Shown: positions 9,551 to 22,545 of the stretch, one piece after another
Numbering within the stretch: the stretch's first letter is position 1
Layout of the letters: each line of letters begins with the position of its first letter
DNA from: Dreissena polymorpha
Lineage: Eukaryota > Mollusca > Bivalvia > Myida > Dreissenidae
DNA length: 64,000 nucleotides
Assembly: GCF_020536995.1 (NCBI RefSeq)
Contig: NC_068359.1
Location: forward strand, 84,437,932-84,501,931
Direction of reading: 5' to 3'
The notes under the pieces: generated by a model
Told to the model about the DNA's origin: nothing
What the model saw: the letters and a program-made list of their open reading frames with translations, nothing else
Database searches by the model: none
Translations under genes and position numbers: made by a program

Positions 9551-12500
9551 CTCAGAGGATGATTTATTTTTAGAAAAATGATTATATTTGCTCAACTTTG
9601 TAAATGACTGAAAGCCACACACCTAAAAATTAACTGCATGGCATAGTAAATTTATGTATAAATAATAAACATATTTTTATCTTTGCCATTTAGAATATAT
9701 CTGGTGATTACAAGGTAGAAATCAATCTTTTTTGCGCTTTAAAACTTAAAAATAATTGCATTTGTCAAAATAGACGTATATGTCTACAAATCCTACTTTT
9801 GGTTTAAAAGCGGTACCATTTAAACAATAATATATTACTTTCTAACTAGGCTATAGATTTAATTTTACTTTAATATGCCAATTAGAATATACACATGTAA
9901 GGCTATAGATTTAATGACAATTTCGCACACCTTCAAATTGCATCTTTATGTATTGATTAACATGTGTTTCATTTCAAACTGTGTGGCTTTAACCAAATAA
10001 CTTTGAAAATTTCTTTTAAAGAATGAGGTTTCTGAAAATTCAATCATTGAAGAAACATTTATAATTTAAGGGTACAATAAGACAGCAAACTAAGAATAGA
10101 CATCCATTTGAGTTTTTTTTATCAATTGAATATGCAAAGAAGAAATTAAATATCAGCAATACAAAAGCCTGTAATATGTGCAGCGTGTGGTTTTTCTATC
10201 TATCTATATATGCTCAGTCAAATTCAAACTAGGCAAATATTTACTGGACAGAAGGTCCTGTAAAATGGGAAAAAATACAGGACCCGCTCTTTTTTTATAG
10301 GACCTACTGGCTACAGAATATAATAGTTAGTAAAATAACTTGGTTTCATTGCCGGGATCAAGGTGTTTATGATATAAAATGATAAAATTATTGAATAGGT
10401 ATTAATTTTAAGGTCACACATTTGTATCTGACGTTAAATAATAATACACGCCATACATGGTACTAGTCTTGTTTAGAAAAAAAAAATTTAAATGCTGAAC
10501 GCATGTTAACAGTTAATATAAACAGGAATCGCTTCTTTGTAATATCTTAAGAACAATTTCCAAAACAAAAGAACTTTATACTTTTTTAACTAAGCTATGC
10601 TTAGCGTGCATGTCAGGTATGAGTCTGGTCAATACAGCCTAAACTTACAACGGCCTCGATAAATGACAACCGGCCTGTTTCACGCGTGGACATTGATAGC
10701 CAAGATAATAACGGTTTGAATTACAACGATCATTATTATACATTACTATGGCTATTAAAACCACACAAATTGATATCTGCATCATTTAAATTGTAATAAT
10801 CAGATTTATGATTATCTTGTTAAGGGACTAGGCCGTCATGGATTTGGACCGTCCTGACCCGCATTTGTAAGATGCACATAAATAGACCAATCAGGTGCCC
10901 TCGGAAAATTCCGTCAGCAGAAAGAGAGTTGGTATGGAAAAGCACATGTATAAAGACGCTATTGCTATTTTTGCACCTCAGAAAACTTTCAGAGCCATAA
11001 ACAAACCTATGAATTTGTTTTTGTTTTTTTTACCGGACAATGAGTCCTGTAAATTTGACAGACAGGCCTGACCTTACACAATTTTACAGGATGTGTTCGT
11101 CGGTCCGGCCATGTTTGGCCAAGACTGTATACTGTCTAACTCCCCTTTCGGGTATTATTGACAGGTAATAGATATGACAGAATACTCTGTAAGTATAATT
11201 GTGCACTCAAATTTTTTATGACAAGTTGAATTATTAGTATTGTATATACCATTTCCATGCGATAAATTTTAGAAATCCATTTATTTCTCACAAACTGGGG
11301 TTGAAAAGTAAACAACAACGGGGTTTGATTTTACATTCATGAGTTTTTTGGGGTGTTTAATACATGTATAGTCATTCAAATTACTAATGTTTGATAAGGT
11401 TTTATTAATTTTGGGTATAGTTAAAAATGTTCTGTCGGTTTAAAACCATGGCCGTTGAGGGCGTAGCAGTTTTCCTTATATGGGCCAATGGCTATAGTAA
11501 AATCTTGTTACCACTCTAGAAATCACATTTACTGTGCATCCTTCAAGAAACTTGGTCAGGTCATTTGTTCTTATGATGTCTTGGCTGAATTTGAAAAACT
11601 GTTTCGCTTTCTTTAATTTATTCTCAAATCTTAATGAAGTTTGGTCAGAAGATTTGTATAAATTAAATCTCAGCCAAGTTTGACACTGGGTCATTTGAGC
11701 TAACAAAATTGGTTAATATATTAAATAAACAAAATGCATGTTTATACCACAGAAGTCACACTGTTAGTCTAATCTTCATCAACATCGGTATGCATATTTA
11801 ACTTCAAAACAAATATTGGACCAGGGATTTCAATAGAAGCAGAATCCTGCGTTTTGACGCGAGCAAATTAAAAATGACTCATTTTTGACGCAACCCTTTT
11901 TTTCTGCCGTGCGTCATTTTGACGCATAGAAAATTTAACCCGTGTGTCAGTCAGTTAACATCTCCAGTTCCATGGTAATAAATCCCCCTGTGCTCCTAAT
12001 CAAAATTAATGTTTCAGTATTTGAAACTCGGTCTATAATCGAGGGAATAGAGGTCTACCCCGGGCGTTGTTTTTTTATACTCACAAGTCATAATACTACA
12101 CATAAACATTAAGAAAACACATTTTCTCAATTAGATATAAATTACCCGAGTAGAATTAAATTGCTACGTCTGACCTTTGACATTGTAAATGGCGGACGTA
12201 TTGAAAATTAACATTAAACCTGCGTTCAATTTAAAAATGGCGATTCAAACAACAACAACAATTCAAATTACAAGTAATGGTGATTCAATAATGGAGATAG
12301 CATTAACTGGATTTAACAAATATTAAATAAGGTTTGTTAAACCAGATAACAACAAGGAAATTTTGGATTATTAAAGTTAAACTACTACTGGTAAGGCATT
12401 CTTAAGTGTATATATTTCCGACATGTATAGTATTTGGATAAACAGTAATAGATATACTAGATGTTCCATGCATTTAGATTGTGTTTTTGTACAAAAGCTA

Positions 12501-12976
12501 TCATAGGGATGATGATAATATAAGTTTTATAACAAGATAAATATGTGATGAAAAGGTGCTACAGGTACATATCTTAAATTACTTAAATGTGTTATGATGA
12601 AGTAGATTTTAATGAGCATTTATTGTTTTAACAAATAAACATAGTATAGTGATAGAAATAATAAAAGTTGTAAAATGAACATGTTTTGTTTTTGAAAAAC
12701 TTAAAAGTCGATATTGTTCGCACAAATTATTGATATTTTGCCCTTATCTTTGTGTACCAATTCATTAAAATATGTTGTGTTATGTATCATGGTATTTTTA
12801 TTTAATAACGCAGTATTACTTTTTTAGATATTGTGTAACTCTTGGAGCATGTTTTTATCTAAAAAAATTGAATAATACAGACAAAAACACAATTAACGCG
12901 CTTCAAAATTGACCCGAGAATTTTTCAATTTGACTCCTCAAAATTTCAGTCCAGGGGTTATTGACTCCTGGTTTTT
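9551..12976. other. AT-rich interior of unit A, no gene seen
   Basis: No supported coding sequence. The segment 9995-10587 is absent from unit B. A stretch with ACCGGACAA and TCCTGTAAA (10600-11130) contains remnants of small repeats. Near 11860-11940 are clustered TTTTGACGC and GTCATTTTGACGC strings, and near 12900 a weakly inverted counterpart ending AGTCCAGGGGTTATTGACTCC. This may be an eroded inverted-repeat element, but I could not fix its ends. Confidence 0.5.
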
Positions 12977-14402
12977 ATGGAATGAGTGCTATATTGACGT
13001 CATCATTTGAGGACGTTCAATTGAACAAATGATAATGGCGACTAAAATTCGATAAGCTCCAGCGTATAGCAGCGATTTGAGAGTGTTGAAACTGGCCCGA
13101 CACTTGTGCTGAAATTTCTCATGTATATGGCGTTTTCGTCATATCTGGGAAAAATCCAGTTTTTGATAAAATGACGAAAAAGTGGTGTTTTTTATTGCGC
13201 AATCGCTATAAACACGTGGATAAGCCGGAAGTACATGTAGTGTTAATAGCAACCCTAAGACAATTCACCCCCACAAGACGATTCACCCGCTAGACAATTC
13301 AAAATTGATTTTAAATATAAACAAATTCGTACCAATAATATTTCGTACCCATATTTTTTTCGTACCTATTTTTTTTGTACCCATTTTTTTCGTCCTCAAA
13401 TTTTTTTGTACCCAAATTTTTTTTTGTACCCATTTTGTTCGTACCCAAATGTTTTTTGTACCCTAACTTGTTCGTACCCAATTCTTTTTTTCGTCCCCTT
13501 TTTTTCGAACCCAAATGTTTTTCGTACCCAATTTTTTTCGTAGCCCAATTTTTTTTTTACCCAATTTTTTTGTACCCATTTTTTTGGTACCAATTTTTTT
13601 CATACCCAAATGTTTTTCGTACCCAAATTTGTTCGTACCCACAAAAAATTTGTACCCATTTTTTTCGTACTCAAATTTGTTTCGGACCCATTTTTTCGTA
13701 CCAAATGTTTTCCGTTCCCAATTTTTGTCGTACCCAAATTTATTTTTCGTACCCATTTTTTTCGTACCCAAATGTTTTTCGTACCCAAATTTGTTCGTAC
13801 CCAATTTTTTTTTCGAACCCATTTTGTTCGTACCCAAATGTTTTTCGTACCCAAATTTGTTCGTACCCAAATTTTTTTTTCGTACCCATCTTTTTCGTAC
13901 CCAAATGTTTTTTGTACCCACATTTTTTCGTACCCAAATTTTGTTTCGTACCCATTTTTTTCGTACCCAAATTTGTTTCGTACCCAAACTTTTATTTGTA
14001 CACATTTTTTTCGTACTCAAATAGTTTTTTCGTACCCTAATTTTTTTCGTTCCCTATATTTTTCGTATTCTAATTTGTTTTCGTATTCAAATTGTTTTTT
14101 TTTCCTACCCTAATTTTTGCATACCCATTTTTTTCGTACACAAAGTTGTTCGTACCCAAATTTTGTTCGTACTCATTTGATCGTAGTCAAATTTTTTTCG
14201 TTCCCGAATTTTTTCGTACCTAATTTTTTAATTGGTATCCATTTTTTCGTACCTAAATAGTTTTTCGTACCCTTATTTTGTTTGTACCCTTTTTTTTTGA
14301 CTCAAATTTGTTTCCATGCCCAAATTTGTTTTTTTTCATACCCACATATTTTTTCGTACCAATTTTTTGTTCAATTTGATTTGATCTCTCCACTCATTCC
14401 AT
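12977..14402. mobile_element. Inverted-end element carrying the TTCGTACCC minisatellite
   Basis: It begins ATGGAATGAGTG and ends with the exact inverse CACTCATTCCAT (14391-14402), a 12-bp terminal inverted repeat. The first 260 bp is an altered copy of the promoter-like block and the remainder is the minisatellite. Outside the right end is CCCGCGAAACCCTTAAGGTG; the same outer text stands beside the end at 26759-26779 and beside the solo copy at 7396-7416. Unit status as a transposable element is inferred from this recurrence. Confidence 0.5.
13320..14350. repeat. TTCGTACCC minisatellite, unit A
   Basis: Degenerate tandem units of 12-17 bp are built as a T run, CGTACCC and A/T spacers (for example TTTTTCGTACCCAAATG). 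Unit length varies mainly in the T run. Long open frames on both strands here are products of the repeat. Confidence 0.92.
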
Positions 14403-14468
14403 CCCGCGAAACCCTTAAGGTGTCGCAACTCTAGTAAAACATGTATAAATGTCTTTTGTTTAGTCAAT

Positions 14469-14755
14469 ATGGAATGAGTGTTGTATTGGACGTCATCATT
14501 GATGACGTTCAATCGAACGAATGATAAAGGGGGCTAAAATTCGTTAAGCTCCAGCGTATAGCAGCGATTTGGGAGTCTTGAAAACTGGCCCAACACTTGT
14601 GCTGAAATTTGACATGTATATGGACCAGAACTCGATCTACACGATGGCGTATTCGTCATATCTGGGAAAAGTCCAGTTTTTGATAAATTTACGAAAAAGT
14701 GGTGTTTTTTATTGCGCAATCGCTATAAAATGAGTTCTCGCCGGAAGCGTTAATA
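14469..14755 (+). promoter_or_regulatory. Promoter-like block of unit B
   Basis: Nearly identical to the unit A block: palindrome at 14490-14508, TATAAAA at 14724-14730, GCCGGAAGCG at 14740-14749. The spacing to the candidate exon ATG at 15327 is 603 bp. Confidence 0.45.
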
Positions 14756-15326
14756 GCGTTAATAGCAACCCAAACACAATTCAACCCAAGGAGGCAATTC
14801 ACGCGATAGACACTTCAAATTTGATTTTAATTAATACATATTGCGATTTTATTCCCAAATTAATAAATAAGTTCATATTGTGTTTAACATACATAGCTGA
14901 ACCCGTTTAGAAAATATTAACAAAACAAACAAAAACAAACAACAGTTAAATTTCATTGATGTAAATATGGTAACCTGATTACATATCCACTAGCGTACAC
15001 ATGAAAAATAGTTCGCAAGTAAACAACAAACAATCAAATTTAAACGCAAATAAGCGAACAAAATATATAAAATAAATCCGAGAAATCGATACTTAAAACT
15101 ACAATTTCTGCACTTAAAACATTTTTGAGAGTCATTAAAACACATAATTTCGGAAGTATACAACCAACATTCAAAATGGCTGCCAATGCGTTCGAAAAGA
15201 AAGCGAGAAAGTATTTACAAAATAACATCATCAAAATAATTAAAGTGAACGCTACTTCGCCGTTTTTTAGATAAGTATACGATCTATTGAAAAACACTAG
15301 CATTTGACATAAACACACCCGTGGAT

Positions 15327-15388
15327 ATGGAAATAGACATCACGCGGCTCCCGCATTTTGCGCTGTGTACGGTTGTTCAGAAAACTTG
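15327..15388 (+). CDS. Candidate first coding exon in unit B
   Basis: Copy of the 62-bp frame of unit A (MEIDITRLPHFALC.. then a GTAAGT donor), unchanged by eye. Upstream, unit B also has a 32-codon frame MAANAFEKKARKYLQN at about 15176 that is shifted in unit A. Neither is recognised. Confidence 0.3.
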
Positions 15389-17079
15389 GTAAGTGTCATT
15401 GTGTTCTTGAATTTGTCCGATGAGTTGAATTTTATATACCATTACCATACAAGAAAGTTTTCAAACACATTTATTTCTTACGAAACTTAACTTGAAAAAT
15501 AAACAACACAAATATAAGTGGCACGAACTGATAGTGGAACGAAACGGCAATCAACTGTTAAAGTTCAAGGGCATAATTTGAATGGAAATACATGTGTTGA
15601 ATATTGGATAAATTAATTGTTTTGCCGTTAAAAGGGTAAGTTTTTTTGGTTTGCTTTGCTTATTTTTTTATCAAATCACAAGTTTTATAGTTTGATTTCT
15701 GTACAACAGTTAAGTTAACGTTACATCTTGAATTTATAAATATCGAAATAGATGTCGGAGTTTGCACATTTCGGACGTTGCTATGCAAGTTAGTTCTCGA
15801 TAGAATATACTGTTTTACCTTTTCGCATACAGTTGTGCAGCTGTTTTCCATGTAATGATGCAATGTTTTACGTCTGGAATACCCCCCTCGATGATTATAA
15901 ATCATTAACTTCTCAAATTATAAGCATCGTCAACTTGACAAGGTTCTGTCAAGATTTAATTTTTTTATTTAATTAATAATTAGTAGAATATGTAAAGCTG
16001 AGTAACATTAATTCAGACTGATTTCTGATTAGGGCAGTGGTTCACCTGATTCTCTCATAAGTTGACCACACCACAATATATAGCAGTACAAAAACAAATA
16101 GCTTGTAATTATAATTGATAAATGTGAATGTTTAATTTATTTGTTTGCAACAATTTGGAACCTTTTGGTTTGAGCATTGTAAGCCTAGTGTATAATTGCC
16201 CCTTTGTTCAGCACACATGAATTGATATGAAATACAGCTATATCTCGTGTGGCGTATTTTCATTTAAACTCTGGATTTTAATGACTACAAGTCAGTCGTG
16301 CAGTTAAATATGTTTTAAAGCATAGAAAGAATCCAAAATTATTTTGGATTTTGTGTTTGCCATGCATAATTTAAATTTTCATAGGAATAAAATAACTTAC
16401 AGCGACAGGATTACGGCTTTGTTATGTTAAGCATCGTATACAAATGTAATTAAGAATTAGTGTGGTTGTAAATAAATTTTGAGAAATGGAACGCAAAAAA
16501 ATCACAGAAAATGGAAGTGCGTGCATGTTACTGTATCTTGCAACTTTATTGTTTTTAGAATTGGATTAAAGTTTAAATTTAGGTAAGCGTGTTGCTTATA
16601 CTAAATTTAGGTCTTTATGTCTCCTTTGCTCTAATATGGTATGAAATGCGTATCTTGTGTAACGTAATTTCATTAAAACTCTGGATTTTAATGACGACAA
16701 ATCAGACGTGTTATTTTATTTAACAGTAAAATATTTTTTAAAGCATCAAAAGATTGTAAAATATTTCCGATTGTATTTTTGTCATGCATAATTTAATCTT
16801 CCATAAGAATAAATAACTCGCTGCGTAAAGATTTCGGTTTCCTTAATCATGTTTTAGATAAGAATGGTTAGCATTTGATACACAAATTTAAAAAAAAATA
16901 GTGTGGTTTTTAATAAATTTTGAGAAAGAGAAGGATGACCAAAATTGGAGGTTCATATCTTTGTAACTTTATTGTTTTGAGCAAAGGATTAAAGTTAAAA
17001 TTGATGTACATGTAAGCGTGTTGTTAATACTAAATTTAGTTTTTTTATGACTCCTTCGCTTCTGTATATACAATGTATA
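15389..17079. other. AT-rich modules of unit B, no gene seen
   Basis: Corresponds to 5196-8026 of unit A without the TTAA MITE and without the second internal module copy. The uninterrupted TTAA target site is at about 16850. No supported coding sequence. Confidence 0.6.
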
Positions 17080-17743
17080 CACTACGAGACCCGTGATTGT
17101 TGCCTAATTTGCGGAGTCAAGGCGGACAGTTTGCTTTTTGAGTGGAAAATCACCGCGATTTCGTGTGATTCGTCACATTTATATCGGTAAATATGTCTGA
17201 GAATTTCATTAACAGAACCATATGACTACGCCATTTTTCAGAAGTGTAAAGAGTACAGTGCATAATGCGGGACGAGCGTATTTAAAAAGCTTATATCATA
17301 TTTCTCGTAAATTACCAAATTATTAGTTTTGTCTAAATCAAATACCATGTATAGAGAAACAAGGTATTTATAACCGACCAATGACGAAACAGTATGCAAC
17401 TTTCAATTTAGACAGTGCTACATGTATATGGCAACAATATGGAATTTGAAAAGTGGTAGTGTATTTGGGCCTGGAATATATTTAAATAATGTTTACATGT
17501 TATGTTCAATAATTATTGCATGATCATTCTGCGCTGTTATATTAATTTGGAGCCGTTAAAGCTTCCGACATTACTTCATCAAATTCATGTCGGAACGGGA
17601 GTATTTTAGCTAATACGCCCATTGTATACAACAACAACAAAAGCTTTATTATTGCAATGTATAATGTAAGTGTATACATAATATATGTTACATGTACATG
17701 CGGTGATGCGAGAATCGCGGAAAAAATAACGGGTCGCGTAGTG
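17080..17743. mobile_element. Tc1/mariner-type MITE, unit B copy
   Basis: This is the same insertion as 8027-8911 with the same TA flanks, so it predates the A/B duplication. About 220 bp of the interior is missing (after GATTCGTCAC at about 17174), making it 664 bp. Confidence 0.8.
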
Positions 17744-18309
17744 TAGTATGAAATACATATCTCGTGTAACATAATTTCATGTAAACTCTGGACTTTAATG
17801 ACGACAAGTTGGTTGTACGGTTTCCTATATTGTGTTTAAGGTCAGAATGGTTAGCATTTTATACTTTTATAATTAAAAAATAGTGTGATTTTAAATAAAA
17901 TTTGAGAAAGGGAAGGAAGAACAGAAAATGGAAGTTCATATCATTGTAACTTTATTGTTTAAAGCATTGGGTTTAAGTTAAAATTGAGGTAATTGGTTGT
18001 TAATAATAAATTAAGTTTTTTTATGACTCCTTCGCTCTTGTCAAGTATGAAATACGTATCTCGTGTATCGTAAATTCTTTTAAACTCTGGATTTTGTGAT
18101 CGCCTTTTGTGTGTCGTCTGTTGTTAGTCGTAACATTTACCTTGTTAACACTTAAGAATGTAATGTATTGCAGATTCAGAGATGTCTGTTCTGTTTTGAA
18201 GGTCATGTGAAAAATAAACTTATGGGATGTTTGCATATTTTAATAACATATAAATATTGTTCAAATCTATTTGTTGATAGATTTAAAATAGCTAACTTTC
18301 CTCTTACAT

Positions 18310-18381
18310 GCCCTTGTATTTCAAGATAGAATACTTTCCTTCACAGAGGAAAGAGGTCTGAGTTTGAATCTCAGTGGGGGC
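18310..18381 (+). tRNA. tRNA-Glu-like sequence, unit B copy
   Basis: Same 72 bases as 9479-9550 with a change in the anticodon loop (TTCACAGA instead of TTCACGGA). The acceptor, T and anticodon stems remain paired. Confidence 0.45.
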
Positions 18382-20306
18382 TTCAGAGGATGATTTATTT
18401 GTAGAAAAATGATTATATATGCTCAACTTTGTAAATGACTTAAAGCCACACACCTAAAAATTAACTGCATGGCATAGTAAATTTATGTATAAATAATAAA
18501 CATATTTTTATCTTTGCCATTTAGAATATATCTGGTGATTACAAGGTAGAAATCAGTCTTTTTTGCGCTTTAAAACTTAAAAATAATTGCATTTGTCGAA
18601 ATAGACATATATGTCTACAAATCCTACTTTCGGTTTAAAAGCGGTACCATTTAAACAATAATATATTATTTTCTAACTAGGCTATAGATTTAATTTTATC
18701 TATGCCAATTAGAATATACACATGTAAGGCTATAGATTTAATGACAATTTTGCACACTTTCAAATTGCATCTTTATGTATTGATTAACATGTATTTCATT
18801 TCAAAGTGTGTGGCTTTAGTCTAAGCTATGCTTAGCGCGCATGTCAGGTATTAGTCTGGTCAATACAGCCTAAACTTACAACGGCCTCGATAAATGACAA
18901 CCGGCCTGTTTCACGCATGGACATTGATAGCCAAGATAATAACGGTTTGAATGACAATGATCATTATTATACATTACTATTGCTATTAAAACCACACATA
19001 TTGATTAAATTGTAATAATCAGATTTATGATTATCTTGTCAAGCGACTAGGCCGTCATGGATTTGGACCGTCCTGACCCGCATTTTAAGATGCACATAAA
19101 TAGACCAATCAGGTGCCCTCGGAAAATTCCGTCAGCACAAAGAGCGTTGGTACGGAAAAGCACGTGTATAAAGACGCTATTGCTATTTTTGCACCTCAGA
19201 AAACATTCAGAGCCATAAACAAACCTATACAAACCTATGAATTTGTTTTTGTTTTTTTTACCGGACAATCAGTCCTGTAAATTTGACAGACAGGCCGTCG
19301 GTCCGGCCATGTTTGGCCAAGACTGTATACTGTCTAACTCCCCTTTCGGGTATTATTGACAGGTAATAGATATGACAGATTACTCTGTAAGTATAATTGT
19401 GCACTCGAATTTTTTATGACAAGTTGAATTATTAGTATTGTATATACCATTTCCATGCGATAAATTTTAGAAACCCATTTATTTCTCACAAACTGGGGTT
19501 GAAAAGTAAACAACAACGGGGTTTGATTTTACATTCATGAGTTTTTTGGGGTGTTTAATACATGTATAGTCATTCAAATTACTAATGTTTGATAAGGTTT
19601 TATTAATTCTGGGTATAGTTAAAAATGTTCTGTCGGTTTAAAACCATGGCCGTTGAGGGCATAGCAGTTTTCTTTATATGGGCCAGTGGCTATAGTAAAA
19701 TCTTGTTACCACTCTAGAAATCACATTTACTGTGCATCCTTCAAGAAACTTGGTCAGGTCATTTGTTCTAATGATGACTTGGCTGAATTTGAAAAACTGT
19801 TTCGCTTTCTTAAATTTATGCGCAAATCTTAATGAAGTTTGGTCAGAAGATTTGTATAAATTAAATCTCAGCCAAGTTTGACACTGGGTCATTTGAGCTA
19901 ACAAAATTGGTTAATATATTAAACAAACAAAAAGCATGTTTATACCACAGAAGTTACACTGTTAGTCTAATCTTCATCAACATCGGTATGCATATTTAAC
20001 TTCAAAACAAATATTGGACCAGCGATTTCAATAGAAGCAGAATCCTGCGATTTGACGCGAGCAAATTAAAAATGACTCATTTTTGACGCAACCCTTTTTT
20101 CTGCCGTGTGTCATTTTGACGCATCAAAAATTTAACCCGAGGGTCAGTCAGTTAACATCTCCAGTTCCATGGTAATATATCCGCCAGTGCTCCTTATCAA
20201 AATTAATGTTTCAGTATTTGAAACTCGGTCTATAATCGAGGGAATAGAGGTCTACCCCGGGCGTTGTTTTTTATACTCTCAAGTCATAATACTACACATA
20301 AACATT
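18382..20306. other. AT-rich interior of unit B, no gene seen
   Basis: Corresponds to unit A 9551-12106 with the 9995-10587 segment missing. Matching boundaries are GTGTGGCTTTA on the left and AAGCTATGCTTAGCG on the right. No coding sequence is supported. Confidence 0.6.
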
Positions 20307-20597
20307 CAGGGTTTTTTTCCCACTTTTTGGGAAGATAGCCCATGGCTTTGGAATTGGGAATTTTATCGGCATTTTCATGAAATTGGGAAAATAAAATTCA
20401 TTAGCCTTTTTATTCCAAACAAACAGTCCACTGATTAGGGAAATACTAAATTTGATATAACTCTTTATAATCATGTTTTTTTTTGTTTTTTTTTGGAAAT
20501 TTGGAATTTTTTGTCACATTTTGGGAAAAAAGTATCCTTTTTGGGATTGGGAACATAGCCGAATTTCGGCTATAAAATCGGGCCAAAAAAAACCCTG
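20307..20597. mobile_element. hAT-type MITE unique to unit B
   Basis: The 291-bp insert has inverted ends CAGGGTTTTTTT. It is flanked by ACATT on both sides (20302-20306 and 20598-20602). Unit A has the empty site ATAAACATTAAGAAAAC at about 12104, proving a 5-bp target duplication and insertion on the B copy after duplication (or loss from A). Related TTGGGAAAA-rich text occurs near 41490 and 42210. Confidence 0.88.
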
Positions 20598-21459
20598 ACA
20601 TTAAGAAAACACATTTTCTCAATTAGATATAAATTATCCGAGTAGAATTAAATTGCAACGTCTTGACCTTTGACATTGTAATTGGCGGACGTATTGTAAA
20701 TTAACATTAAACCCGCGTTCAATTAAAAATATGGCGATTCAAACAACAACAACAATTCAAATTACAAGTAATGGTGATTCAATGATGGAGATAGCATTAA
20801 TTGGATTTAACGAACATTAAATAAGGTTTCTTAAACCAGATAACAACAAGGAAATTTTGGATTATTAAAGTTAAACTACTACTGGTAAGGCATTCTTAAG
20901 TGTATATATTTCCGACATGTATAGTATTCGGATAAACAGCAATAGATATACATGCATTTAGATTGTGTTTTTGTACAAAAGCTATCATAGGGATGATGAT
21001 AATATAACAAGGATAAATATGTGATGAAAAGGTGCTACAGGTACATATCTTAAATTACTTAAATGTGTTATGATGAAGTAGATTTTAATGAGCATTTATT
21101 GTTTTAACAAATAAACATAGTATAGTGATAGAAATAATAAAAGTTGTAAAATGAACATGTTTTGTTTTTGAAAAACTTAAAGTCGATATTGTTCGCACAA
21201 ATTATTGATATTTTGTCCTTATCTTTGCGTACCAATTCATTAAAATATGCTGTGTTATGTATCATGGTATTTTTATTTAATAACGCAGTATAACTTTTTT
21301 AGATACATTTGTATTGTGTAACTCTTGGAGCATGTTTTTATCTAAAAAAATTGAATAATACAGACAAAAACACAATTAACGCACTTCAAAATTGACCCCA
21401 GAATTTTTCAATTTGACTCCTCAAAATTTCAGTCCAGGGGTCATTGACTCCTGGTTTTT

Positions 21460-22260
21460 ATGGAATGAGTGCTATATTGACGTCATCATTTGATTTTAAA
21501 TAGAAACAAATTCGTACCCATATTTCGTAACCATATTTTTTTCGTACCTATTTTTTTTTACCCATTTTTTCGTCCTTAAATTTTTTTCGTACCCTCATTT
21601 TTTTTTCGTACCCATTTTGTTCGTACCCAAATGTTTTTTGTACCCTAATTTGTTCGTACACAATTCTTTTTTTGTCCCCTTTTTTTTCGAACCCAAATGT
21701 TTTTCGTACCCATTTTTTTTTCGTACCCAATTTTTTTTTTGTACCAAAATTTTGTTGGTACCCAATTTTTTTTCGTACCCATTTTTTTTATACCCAAATG
21801 TTTTTCGTACCCAAATTTGTTCGTACCCAAAGTTTTTTTCGTACCCATTTTTTTCGTACCCAAATTTTTTTCGTACCCATTTTTTCGTACCAAATGTGTC
21901 CGTTCCCAATTTTTGTCTTACTCAATTTTTTTTTCGTACCCATTTTTTTGGTTCCCAAATGGTTTTCGTACCCACATTTGTTCGTACCCAAAAAATTGTT
22001 CGTACCCATCTTTTTCGTACCGAAATGTTTTTTGTACCCAAATTTTTTCGTACCCAAATTTTGTTTCGTACCCATTTTTTTCGTAGCCAAATTTGTTTCG
22101 TACCAAAACTTTTATTCGTACCCATTTCTTTTGTACCCAAATAGTTTTTTCGTACCCTAATTTTTTTCGTTCCCTATATTTTTCGTATTCTAATTTGTTT
22201 TCGTAACCAAATTGTTTTTTTTTCCGACCCACATTTTTTTCATACCCATTTTTTTTTCGT
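21460..22260. repeat. Truncated second promoter-like block and TTCGTACCC minisatellite, unit B
   Basis: ATGGAATGAGTGCTATATTG at 21460 is followed after about 30 bp by the minisatellite (21505-22255). The roughly 320 bp that separates them in unit A is deleted. The array then stops directly at the ATGGAATGAGTG of unit C, so the right-hand inverted end present in unit A is missing here. Confidence 0.8.
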
Positions 22261-22545
22261 ATGGAATGAGTGATGTATTGGACGTCATCATTGATGACGT
22301 TCAATCGAACGAATGATAAAGGGGGCTAAGTTTCATTAAGTTGAGGCATATAGTCGCGATTTGGGCGCCTTGAAAACTGGTCGGTTACTTTTGCTGAAAT
22401 TTGACATGTATATGGACAAGAATGCGATCTACTTGTTGGCGTAGGCGTTATACCTGGGAAAAATCTTGTTTTTTAAGAAATCACGAAAAAGTGGTGTGTT
22501 TTTAATGCGCAATCGCTATAAAATGAGTTCTCGCCGGAAGCCGAT
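22261..22545 (+). promoter_or_regulatory. Promoter-like block of unit C
   Basis: It retains the perfect palindrome (22282-22300), TATAAAA (22517-22523) and GCCGGAAG (22533-22540) although the surrounding sequence has diverged from A and B. It lies upstream of the exon at 23123 in the matching orientation. Preferential survival of the motifs would fit function, but this was judged by eye only. Confidence 0.45.

Larger units (their letters stand above)
4274..14468 (+). repeat. Segmental duplication unit A
   Basis: The unit starts at ATGGAATGAGTG and runs to the next copy of that string at 14469. Unit B repeats it with mostly zero to three differences per 60 bases by eye. Relative to B, A carries the TTAA-flanked MITE (6657-7165), an extra internal copy of the module around 7460-8010, about 230 bp more in the Tc1-type MITE, about 590 bp at 9995-10587 and the second promoter-like block near 12977. 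It contains no convincing long coding sequence, only one candidate short exon. Confidence 0.85.
14469..22260 (+). repeat. Segmental duplication unit B
   Basis: This is a direct-repeat partner of unit A in the same orientation and order: promoter-like block, candidate exon, AT-rich modules, Tc1-type MITE, tRNA-Glu-like sequence, AT-rich tract, TTCGTACCC minisatellite. It lacks the TTAA MITE, showing an uninterrupted site near 16850, and carries a 291-bp hAT MITE at 20307-20597 that A lacks. A deletion fuses its second promoter-like block to the minisatellite near 21492. Confidence 0.85.

Noticed and set aside
11820-12976. Possible hAT element with CCAGGGATTTCAATAG / CCAGGAGTCAATAA ends
   Set aside because: The inverted match is short and gapped and no target duplication is visible. 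Both units carry it, so comparison gives no empty site.
13311-14113. Several overlapping frames of 65-221 codons rich in FVPN or GTKK repeats
   Set aside because: Translation of the TTCGTACCC minisatellite. Every frame is open, the composition is monotonous and the arrays differ in length between copies. The same applies to 21548-22304 and 26739-27416.
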